A stretch of 26,514 nt of DNA from UKL13-2 sp031368465 (lineage in GTDB: Bacteria > Pseudomonadota > Gammaproteobacteria > Burkholderiales > Usitatibacteraceae), in the NCBI GenBank assembly GCA_031368465.1, contig JANMNT010000205.1:1-26514 (forward strand), given 5' to 3'. Both the position numbers and the translations under genes were made by a program. The notes beneath the pieces are model-generated. The model searched no databases, was not told the origin of the DNA, and saw nothing but the letters and a program-made list of their open reading frames with translations. The first letter of the stretch is position 1. Each line of letters begins with the position of its first letter. Shown here in pieces: positions 1 through 5,979 of this stretch.

Positions 1-1
1 C

Positions 2-1396
2 AGCAATACCAGCAGCCGCTACTGGTTCAAGGATCACTTGGGCAGCCCGCTGGCCGAGTTTGATGCCAACGCCAACAGCACGGCCACGGCCAACCTGACC
101 GCACTCGGCTTTGACACCTGGGGCCTCCGCAGAAAAACCACCGCCACCAACGCCCCCAACAGCTTCACCGCCAGCCTGAGCGCAACCGATCTTGACAGCT
201 ACGTAAGCCCACGCGGCTACACCGGCCACCAGCATCAAGACGAGATTGGCCTGATCCACATGAATGGCCGCATTTACGACCCGATGATCGGTCGCTTCCT
301 GCAGCCGGACCCGATCATCAGTGAGCCCTACAACGGGCAGAACTTTAATCGCTACAGCTATGTGCTCAACAACCCGTTGGCGTATACCGATCCGAGTGGG
401 TATAGCACGTGGACGGAAGTGCGAGGTGCGGTCGGCGCGATTACAGCGACTTGGCTGCTCGGGCCGGGTAACTGGAGTTTGTCGGGAATTATTGGCAGCG
501 GCACGGGTGTAACCTCAAGTGCCGTGCTGAGCTCGGCCGTGGCCGGCTTTGCGGCAGGTGGAATTGCGGGTGGGAATATCCAGAGTGCGATTGTTGGGGC
601 GATCTCAGCAGGGGCAATGCAAGAGATTGGCGGCGTGCTCGGGCATGGTGGCGAAGCCTTCCTCGATAGCGTTCACTTCACGCGCATCGCTGCGCACGCA
701 CTCGTAGGCTGCGTGATGTCTGGCGTACAGGGAGGTGGATGCGCGCCGGGTGCAGCCAGTGCGGGCTTCAGTGCATTCGTCGGCCCGCTCGTTGGTGACA
801 ACTTTGGTAAAGGCTTGGCAGCGAGTATTGCGGCGGGAGGCATCGGCGCAGAGGTTGCCGGCGGTAAGTTCGCGAATGGCGCGTTTACGGGGGCGTTTGG
901 GTATTTGTTGAACTCGAAGGGAGGCAGTAGAAATCGAGCTTCGGGGCCGTCAAGCATGACTGAGCGGCTTGTGGAAGACATGTACGCGCTACGCTTAGAA
1001 GGCATTCGCCGAATTGAGCCAAGTTTCCGCGACGAAGTTGTATCAAGTACATCCTATAGGACACAGCAAAGCGACGTAACACGCCTTGAACAGACTTATG
1101 AAAGATTGCTTACGAATGCGCGCAATCGCGCAATCGACCAGGCGTGGCGTGATGAGGCTTCTCTTGTTCGACGAGGGGGTGAGGGAACCGTGAACTGGTC
1201 ATTCTCTCAGACCAACGAATTGCTGCGTACTGGCAAGGTGAGTGGTTATCAGGGACATCACATCAACAGCGCCCGCGCCTTCCCAGAGTTGGCTGGGAAT
1301 CCCAACAATATTCAGTTTACGCCGCGTGCGCAGCACTTCAACATGCATGGAAACAACTGGCAGAATGTAACCATTGGCCCATTGTTGAACAGATAG
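2..1396 (+). CDS. Rhs family protein, C-terminal part with GHH-type nuclease toxin tip (5' truncated by window)
   Basis: The reading frame is open from the left edge, so the gene starts outside the window. The first residues (a WFKDHLGSPLAEF segment) are typical of Rhs proteins. The conserved Rhs core follows at about 215-400: GYTGHQHQDEIGL, then RIYDPMIGRFLQPDP, then NNPLAYTDPSGY, which normally ends the shell-forming core. A glycine/alanine-rich hydrophobic stretch comes next (about 430-900), then a variable toxin tip. The tip ends with YQGHHINSA (GHH at 1253-1261) and a downstream H-x3-HG-x2-W pattern, as in GHH members of the HNH/endonuclease VII toxin group. Rhs proteins deliver such tips to rival cells, often through a type VI system. 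That role and DNase activity are inferred from the family. The SUKH-type gene four bases downstream fits a toxin-immunity pair. Confidence 0.88.
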   Translation, partial: SNTSSRYWFKDHLGSPLAEFDANANSTATANLTALGFDTWGLRRKTTATNAPNSFTASLSATDLDSYVSPRGYTGHQHQDEIGLIHMNGRIYDPMIGRFLQPDPIISEPYNGQNFNRYSYVLNNPLAYTDPSGYSTWTEVRGAVGAITATWLLGPGNWSLSGIIGSGTGVTSSAVLSSAVAGFAAGGIAGGNIQSAIVGAISAGAMQEIGGVLGHGGEAFLDSVHFTRIAAHALVGCVMSGVQGGGCAPGAASAGFSAFVGPLVGDNFGKGLAASIAAGGIGAEVAGGKFANGAFTGAFGYLLNSKGGSRNRASGPSSMTERLVEDMYALRLEGIRRIEPSFRDEVVSSTSYRTQQSDVTRLEQTYERLLTNARNRAIDQAWRDEASLVRRGGEGTVNWSFSQTNELLRTGKVSGYQGHHINSARAFPELAGNPNNIQFTPRAQHFNMHGNNWQNVTIGPLLNR

Positions 1397-1399
1397 AAC

Positions 1400-1999
1400 A
1401 TGAACATCACGCAAATCTTGGCGCAGATTATTAATGCGCCTTACAAAGATCGCCGGACGGAAAGCAATGGCGTCATCCTGCTTTGCTCAGTACCAGAACG
1501 AGGATCTGAAGCGTGGTATCACGTCGTTCACCCACCGTTGCAAAATACGGAAATTGACTCACTTGAGCGGGAAATGGGGATGCTTGTTCCTAGCCAATAC
1601 AGAGAGTTATTACTGGTAGCTAATGGGCTCAATTTATTTTCGAATCACCTTAGTTTCTATGGGCAACGCCTACGCATTGACCGCTCCCCCGGCGCGCCAC
1701 GAGTTCCCCATTCGGTTGCATACTCAAATACGTTTGAACGACCTAACCATTTGTCGCAATCTAAGTTCATCATCGGGGGATATTTTTGGGATGGTTCTCG
1801 AATCTGTTTAGATCGTATTACCGAGCGAGTTGAGTGTTGGTATCCCGACTTTCGCAAAATCAGAACCAGTTGGGCATCATTGGAAACAATGCTCTCTGCA
1901 GAAATTTCAAGACTGCAGTCACACTTTGATGAGAATGGCCACTGGATTTCGCAGGAACGACCAACTGCACCTGACGACGACAGCGAACTAGATGGTTGA
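1400..1999 (+). CDS. SMI1/KNR4 (SUKH) family immunity protein
   Basis: A 199-residue protein starting three bases after the Rhs stop codon. Residues about 50-85 match the SUKH signature: an I-x3-E-x3-G pattern, then LVPSQYRELLLVANGL, then a phenylalanine/tyrosine-rich strand. No signal peptide or membrane segment is visible, so it should be cytosolic. SUKH proteins are the usual immunity partners of Rhs/CDI nuclease toxins, binding the toxin and blocking its active site. Position, length and motif all support that it protects against the GHH tip encoded upstream. Specific binding to this toxin is inferred. Confidence 0.83.
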   Translation: MNITQILAQIINAPYKDRRTESNGVILLCSVPERGSEAWYHVVHPPLQNTEIDSLEREMGMLVPSQYRELLLVANGLNLFSNHLSFYGQRLRIDRSPGAPRVPHSVAYSNTFERPNHLSQSKFIIGGYFWDGSRICLDRITERVECWYPDFRKIRTSWASLETMLSAEISRLQSHFDENGHWISQERPTAPDDDSELDG

Positions 2000-2519
2000 C
2001 TGTGGTTTGCGGGGCATCAGGACGCAACAGGGGCTAGCAACATAGCATCATGTTGCGTATCGCGCATCATCACCAAAAGTGAAAATCACAAACCGCCCGG
2101 TCCATCTACCGTTCCAGCCATTTATGCCTCAAACGCCGCGCTCGTAAACGAGTTTCATTGTCCAAGGATCGCGGCTATTCAATCCGCTGCGCCCACCATC
2201 ACGACCATCTCAAACACACCACTTGCCAATATCGATAGCTATGGCAATGTGAGCTCAAGCGTCCGCACCACCTGCCGATTGAATATTGACCCAACTCGCC
2301 TTTACTCAATTGATGCAGGGAACGATTGCCGATTGCATGGTCATATTGGCTGCATCGATCACGTTCTGTGCGCCCTTGGCATACGGATCAATGTCAACCT
2401 ATGCCAGGCTGGTACGTGGTGAGCGCCTGGTCAAACACCAGGCATTACGGCAACGGCCCGGCTGAGCGCTGCGATTCATCTCCGGCTGGACATCAAGTCG
2501 CCGACGTCAAATCGGTTTC
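2000..2519. other. 520-bp gap with a possible decayed Rhs/YD-type coding remnant
   Basis: No intact gene is evident. One plus-strand frame (same phase as the rhs gene) stays open from about 2042 to 2422 without a plausible start codon. It encodes a segment reading TPLANIDSYGNVSSSVRTT at about 2216-2272, which loosely resembles a YD/Rhs strand motif (YDxxGN). This may be a fragment of a displaced rhs tip or repeat. A short ORF in another frame (2326-2523) has no recognisable features and is not called. Confidence 0.25.
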
Positions 2520-3416
2520 ATGAAAACTACCAGCAGCCGCGTCTCGTTCCAGGAAGTCGCTGAGCGCTTGGGCCAAGCCGTTGAATGGCTGGCAGGATTC
2601 GGCATTCGCGTTAGCAGCACGCGAATAGCGAAATATCACGCTGCCATGACCGCGCTGGTGCGCGAAATCGAATCAGGGGACATCATGGATCGACTGGGAC
2701 AGCTGAGCGATACTGATCGCGCGGCCCTCATGAGGGGGCACTTCGCACTGTATTTCGAGGTGGGTGAAATTCTCAGTATTTACGATGCTCTACACGGTCT
2801 GGAAAATCTGGAGGTCCTGAACAAGCTCAAGGATTTCACGGGAGGGCCGGAATTCTCATCTGGTGAGGATAGTAACTCGGTGTTTTCACGCAACATTGCA
2901 TTCGAGCTCCAGACTGCGGCACACCTGTTGCGCAATGGCTTCGTGCCCCAATCATTGCTGCCTGCTGATTTCAAATTTGTAGCCGAGGGCAGAAACATCG
3001 TTGTTGAGTGCAAGCGCCCTAGCGTACCTGACAAAATTGACCCCCGTGTACATGAGGCATGCAAGCAAATTGAACGCCGCAGGAAGGCATCACCAGCTAT
3101 GCGCTTGCGCGGCATCGTGGCGGTGGATCTATCTAAGGCGCTAGGCCTGGACCAGCAACTTAGGATCGTAAATCACAGCACGGAAATCAATCAGTACATG
3201 GTCGAAACCATGGACAACATTGTTGAGCAAAGGAGACCAGAATGGGTCCGGCGCAACAACGATCGCTCGATCGGTGTATTGATCAGGATTGCCACACTGT
3301 TGCTGAATAGGGAAACGCTATCCCCCGTTCACTGCCAACAATTTGGCTACGCGAAAATGTTCAATCTCACGGCTACCGATGAAGCACTTTCACAAGCGAT
3401 CGGGCGCCGCATTTGA
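2520..3416 (+). CDS. PD-(D/E)XK nuclease-like protein of unknown role
   Basis: A 298-residue protein with a helical N-terminal half (residues 1-120) and a C-terminal half carrying a restriction-endonuclease-like signature. E129 lies in a helix (FELQTAAHLLRNGF), D150 precedes a strand (DFKFV) and E163-C-K165 lies in the next strand (IVVECKRPS). The D150-x12-E163-x-K165 spacing fits the PD-(D/E)XK fold and retains the metal-binding and catalytic residues. I do not recognise the specific family. It stands alone on the plus strand, with its stop 35 bp from the convergent ImmA/IrrE gene. A role as a nuclease effector of a defence or mobile element is inferred from context. No clear Shine-Dalgarno precedes the ATG. 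Confidence 0.62.
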   Translation: MKTTSSRVSFQEVAERLGQAVEWLAGFGIRVSSTRIAKYHAAMTALVREIESGDIMDRLGQLSDTDRAALMRGHFALYFEVGEILSIYDALHGLENLEVLNKLKDFTGGPEFSSGEDSNSVFSRNIAFELQTAAHLLRNGFVPQSLLPADFKFVAEGRNIVVECKRPSVPDKIDPRVHEACKQIERRRKASPAMRLRGIVAVDLSKALGLDQQLRIVNHSTEINQYMVETMDNIVEQRRPEWVRRNNDRSIGVLIRIATLLLNRETLSPVHCQQFGYAKMFNLTATDEALSQAIGRRI

Positions 3417-3451
3417 AAATTAGCGCGCCGATGAAAGCTGCTTGCCAGCCG

Positions 3452-4000
3452 CTAACTTGCTTCCGCAAGTTCCCGACACCGAATTTCCATGGTCATGTCG
3501 CTAACAGCAAAGGCCATGGCAAGGCGATAGACATCGATGTCGGGCATTTTTGCAGGGTCGCCAAAAATAATGCCCGCGGACTTTGCATAAGTGCGAACCA
3601 AGTTGGCCGGCATAAGTAACTCGGCCGCAAATGTGTTCGCCTCCTTTTCCATTTTCGCATCAGCCCCGCTCTTATTTGCGCTGTCATTTGAGCGATAAAA
3701 ACTACGATCGACATACAGATTCTCTGATTTCTCAGACGGCAAATGGTGGAGCTGGTGATGCCCAATTTCGTGGGCTACGGTGAATCTTTGGCGATTCACA
3801 TGGTGCGATGAATTCACAAAAATGATGGGCTTTTTATCTTTCACAAACAAAAAGCCAGAAACGTCGTCGTCCAGGTGCTGCCGCTGAATTGGGATATCGA
3901 GCTTTGCAGCAAGTGCTTCAACGTTAACGGGACGTGCGAACAGGTCGAATTGAAGCAATAGCGTCTCGGCCAACGACGCCGTCGTTGTTGTCGCATTCAT
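3452..4000 (-). CDS. ImmA/IrrE family metallopeptidase
   Basis: A 182-residue protein with the zinc-protease motif HEIGHH (H77, E78, H81) and the downstream helix MEKEANTFAAELLMP, whose first glutamates supply the third metal ligand in ImmA/IrrE proteins. These peptidases typically cleave a partner XRE repressor and so act as derepression switches for integrative elements or stress regulons. Similar XRE/COG2856 pairs also occur as toxin-antitoxin modules. It lies 27 bp downstream of the XRE gene on the same strand, so the two are probably cotranscribed. Whether the XRE protein is its substrate is inferred from family knowledge. Confidence 0.85.
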   Translation of the reverse strand: MNATTTTASLAETLLLQFDLFARPVNVEALAAKLDIPIQRQHLDDDVSGFLFVKDKKPIIFVNSSHHVNRQRFTVAHEIGHHQLHHLPSEKSENLYVDRSFYRSNDSANKSGADAKMEKEANTFAAELLMPANLVRTYAKSAGIIFGDPAKMPDIDVYRLAMAFAVSDMTMEIRCRELAEAS

Positions 4001-4027
4001 AGTTATCTCATTTCACTTATTCAGCTG

Positions 4028-4354
4028 TCAGGATTGACGGCTGACGATTGCTGCCACGCTGGCGGGAACAACTCGGGCGTTGCCCCCGATATCGACTTCC
4101 TTGTCAGGCTTATATGCCACAAGTTCCTCAGATGTCGGGACCAGCGTAGCTAGCTCCACGCGCAGCTCGCGCGCAAGGGCATACAGAACATGCAACGGGG
4201 CCTTTTGACGGCCCGCTTCGATATTTGTCACTGAACTCCGCTCCAGCCCGACCGCTGTGGCGAGTCCCTCTTGGGTCACCTTATCAGGGGTGCGGGCACG
4301 CGCCTCTCGTAGACGTTCGCCAACAAGTAGATAAAGGGCGGTGTCGTCATCCAT
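4028..4354 (-). CDS. XRE-family helix-turn-helix regulator
   Basis: A 108-residue protein. Residues 10-70 form a Cro/C1-type HTH: VGERLREAR, then TQEGLATAVGLERSSVTNIEAGRQ, then a terminal helix. The C-terminal tail (about 75-108) may contact the adjacent ImmA/IrrE protease. It is transcribed away from the ubiquitin-like operon, from the shared 340-bp region. A GGAGG Shine-Dalgarno lies 5 bases before the ATG. The arrangement suggests it represses its own promoter and perhaps the divergent operon; that regulation is inferred. Confidence 0.88.
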   Translation of the reverse strand: MDDDTALYLLVGERLREARARTPDKVTQEGLATAVGLERSSVTNIEAGRQKAPLHVLYALARELRVELATLVPTSEELVAYKPDKEVDIGGNARVVPASVAAIVSRQS

Positions 4355-4370
4355 AGCTGCCTCCGAGGGC

Positions 4371-4399
4371 AGTATGCGACAGGGGGCAGGCTAGGTCAA
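4371..4399 (-). promoter_or_regulatory. Candidate promoter of the XRE-ImmA operon
   Basis: On the minus strand, TTGACC (4399-4394) and CATACT (4376-4371) are separated by 17 bases, a good sigma-70 layout. The predicted start is only about 10 bases before the ATG, giving a very short leader that begins near the GGAGG ribosome site. A second -10-like TACAAT lies at 4412-4407, but its -35 is poor. Confidence 0.4.
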
Positions 4400-4446
4400 G
4401 CATGTTATTGTAGCAAACATAAATTGGGTGATATAAATCTCTTTTC

Positions 4447-4455
4447 TGGTATGAT
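4447..4455 (+). promoter_or_regulatory. Candidate extended -10 promoter for the ubiquitin-like operon
   Basis: TGG followed by TATGAT (4450-4455) reads as an extended -10 element, and a second TATGAT overlaps it at 4455-4460. There is no good -35 at standard spacing. If used, the transcript would have a leader of over 200 bases before the ubiquitin-like gene and would include the inverted repeats at 4540-4624. Confidence 0.3.
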
Positions 4456-4539
4456 ATGATCCACCTTATGACGTTGGGCCGCAATGATCGAAAACAACTA
4501 CTAAGAAGGCGGCGAGGTATGACAGATAAAAAATAGAAA

Positions 4540-4561
4540 CGGGCACGCCGTAGCGTGCCCG
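4540..4561. repeat. Perfect 9-bp stem-loop, terminator-like on the minus strand
   Basis: CGGGCACGC (4540-4548) and GCGTGCCCG (4553-4561) form a perfect stem around a CGTA loop. On the minus strand it is followed by a T-rich stretch (GTTTCTATTTTTTATC), so it resembles a Rho-independent terminator for leftward transcription. No T-run follows on the plus strand. No leftward gene is evident to its right, so it could instead shield the XRE operon or act as a leader element or operator. Confidence 0.5.
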
Positions 4562-4624
4562 CGGTGACGAAGCCGAAGCCTCGCTGGTGTGAGAACCGCG
4601 GATTCTGGCTGTAGCCGTCACCGC
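4561..4624. repeat. Long-range inverted repeat, possible structured leader RNA or operator
   Basis: GCGGTGACG (4561-4569) pairs perfectly with CGTCACCGC (4616-4624). Inside, AGCC (4571-4574) can pair with GGCT (4607-4610), and a smaller CCGCGG-centred dyad lies in the apex. It abuts the 4540-4561 hairpin and lies 70 bp before the ubiquitin-like gene. It does not match any riboswitch or RNA family I know. Confidence 0.4.
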
Positions 4625-4694
4625 TGTCAAGCTCGGACAAGTGCCACCTCTAGCAATACGACAGGCAAATCACTTTTCCTTATGAGGTTTCATT

Positions 4695-5024
4695 ATGTCA
4701 GCAATATCCGCAGCAGTAGGGGCCGGCCAGTTCGGTCATGTGACCACCATCAACGTCCAGGTCCGCTTCCCGTCGGCCAAAGAGCCGTTCGTTGACCCGC
4801 ACGCCAGCCTGCAGGAAACCGTTGGCGCCTTGCGCCAGCGTGCGATGGACGCCTTCAATGTGAAGGAGACTCCCAACCCGGACGGCACCACGACCTCGTA
4901 TGACCTGTTCCACGATGGCGTGAAGCTTACCGACCTGACCCAGACGTTGGGGGCGGTGGCCGGCGACCAGCACAAGCTTAAGCTCGCGCTGGTCAAGGTC
5001 ATCATCCAGGGCTGGGTGATGTAA
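4695..5024 (+). CDS. Ubiquitin-like modifier protein (BilA-like)
   Basis: A 109-residue protein, probably one beta-grasp domain: a first strand (INVQVRFP, about 19-26), a hydrophobic helix (LQETVGALRQRAMDAF), then YDLFHDGVKLTDLTQTLG, which resembles the ubiquitin strand 3-5 region, and KLKLALVKVII as the last strand. An N-terminal extension of about 15 residues precedes it. The C-terminus is Q-G-W-V-M, with no di-glycine, so exposing a terminal glycine would require cleavage after G106. A GAGG ribosome site precedes the ATG. Its stop overlaps the E2 start by one base (TAATG). The Ubl call rests on fold-like sequence plus the three enzyme partners; alone it would be uncertain. Conjugation to target proteins is inferred from Bil/Bub systems. 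Confidence 0.75.
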   Translation: MSAISAAVGAGQFGHVTTINVQVRFPSAKEPFVDPHASLQETVGALRQRAMDAFNVKETPNPDGTTTSYDLFHDGVKLTDLTQTLGAVAGDQHKLKLALVKVIIQGWVM

Positions 5025-5461
5025 TGGCAACAATCCTTGATGGTCATTTGCTGGACGACGATATCGAGGAAGCAAGGTCGGCATCCGATGCAGCTCGTTG
5101 GACCCTCGAGCGGGGCAACCCGCTCGAGGTTGTCGTCACCTTGTCTCCCCAATCCGAACAACAAGAGGTATACAGGGCACGCCTGATGTGGGTTTCGTAC
5201 CCGGGCCGTTGGCCGTCCCTAAAATTCCTCACAGCGGACGGCCGCACCGATGATCCCCGCGCCTGGCCGGCATGCGATGGGTTCCGCCCCGGTTCCTTCG
5301 ACAGCTGCGTGCACTGGACCAGCGAAGGCCATGGTCTGCATCCGGAATGGGCGACCGATGCGCGCACGCGTTGCCCGGACGGCGTGAACCTTTTGCTGGA
5401 GTGCGTCGCCATGCTGCAGGACTCACTGGACTACCGGCATCACGGGAGGTTCAAGCCATGA
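5024..5461 (+). CDS. E2 ubiquitin-conjugating-enzyme-like protein (BilB-like)
   Basis: A 145-residue protein. The order of elements fits a UBC-type fold: an N-terminal helix with acidic residues (1-30), strands around VEVVVTL and YRARLMWVSYPG, a WPSLKF strand (63-68), then a cysteine loop. The loop contains GFRPGSFDSCVHWTSEG with C95, followed by LHPEW. I believe this SCV-W then HPEW arrangement typifies bacterial E2-like proteins in Ubl operons, making C95 the likely thioester cysteine; C84 is the alternative. It would accept the modifier from the E1 and transfer it to targets. The gene is translationally coupled on both sides (TAATG upstream, ATGA downstream). No E3 gene is seen nearby. Confidence 0.72.
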   Translation: MATILDGHLLDDDIEEARSASDAARWTLERGNPLEVVVTLSPQSEQQEVYRARLMWVSYPGRWPSLKFLTADGRTDDPRAWPACDGFRPGSFDSCVHWTSEGHGLHPEWATDARTRCPDGVNLLLECVAMLQDSLDYRHHGRFKP

Positions 5462-5979
5462 GCCACTTCGCAACCGCAAACCGCTGGCTGATACCGTCCA
5501 ACGTGCTCGCCGATTCAATCACTGCCATGGCCCCGGATGGTGCCCGAGGCTGCGAAGGTATCGTCATGTGGTTGGGGCGCGAGCAGGATGGGGTCGCGGA
5601 AATCACGCGACTCGTTTCGCTGCGCGGGCCCGATGTTGAACGCCGCCCTGGATTGATCAACATTCCGTCCCATGTCCTGTATCAGGTGGACCTGATCGCG
5701 GAAAAGGAGGGCGCGTACCTAGTTGGCCAGATCCATTCCCACCCCGGTAATTTCGTGGACCTGTCGTGGGTTGACCGGGAGGACGGAATCTCGACCCCCC
5801 ACTACCTGTCGGTGGTAGCGCCGCACTATGCCCAGGATCCCCGCACGACCTGGCCTGACTGCGGTGTTCACGTATGCGACACCGCGGGCGTATTTCACCG
5901 CCTTACCCCAGTTCAAGCGCAGGTCGCGTTGTCGATATCGCCGACACTACGCGCGCCGATCACCACGTTGGAGGGATAA
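5458..5979 (+). CDS. JAMM/JAB (MPN) domain isopeptidase, deubiquitinase-like (BilD-like)
   Basis: A 173-residue protein, starting at the ATG that overlaps the E2 stop (ATGA). A complete JAMM zinc site is visible: E33 (CEGIV), H93-S-H95-P, S103 and D106 (QIHSHPGNFVDLSWVD). Such metalloproteases cleave peptide or isopeptide bonds after the C-terminal glycine of ubiquitin-like proteins. Here it could mature the modifier by removing the W-V-M tail and could reverse conjugation. A longer in-frame ORF extends upstream to 5272, but that part overlaps the E2 gene and is not needed for the domain. The gene abuts the E1 start. Confidence 0.88.
   Translation: MSHFATANRWLIPSNVLADSITAMAPDGARGCEGIVMWLGREQDGVAEITRLVSLRGPDVERRPGLINIPSHVLYQVDLIAEKEGAYLVGQIHSHPGNFVDLSWVDREDGISTPHYLSVVAPHYAQDPRTTWPDCGVHVCDTAGVFHRLTPVQAQVALSISPTLRAPITTLEG

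Noticed and set aside
2326..2523. 65-residue plus-strand ORF before the nuclease-like gene
   Set aside because: No ribosome site, domain or sensible composition; the region reads better as non-coding or remnant DNA.
4540..4624. Integron attC-type site
   Set aside because: The inverted repeats lack the attC core-site layout and no integrase gene or cassette pattern is present.
4347..4640. 97-residue minus-strand ORF between XRE and the Ubl gene
   Set aside because: It covers the hairpins and promoter region, has a cysteine/arginine-rich composition without domain features, and overlaps the XRE start; most likely fortuitous.
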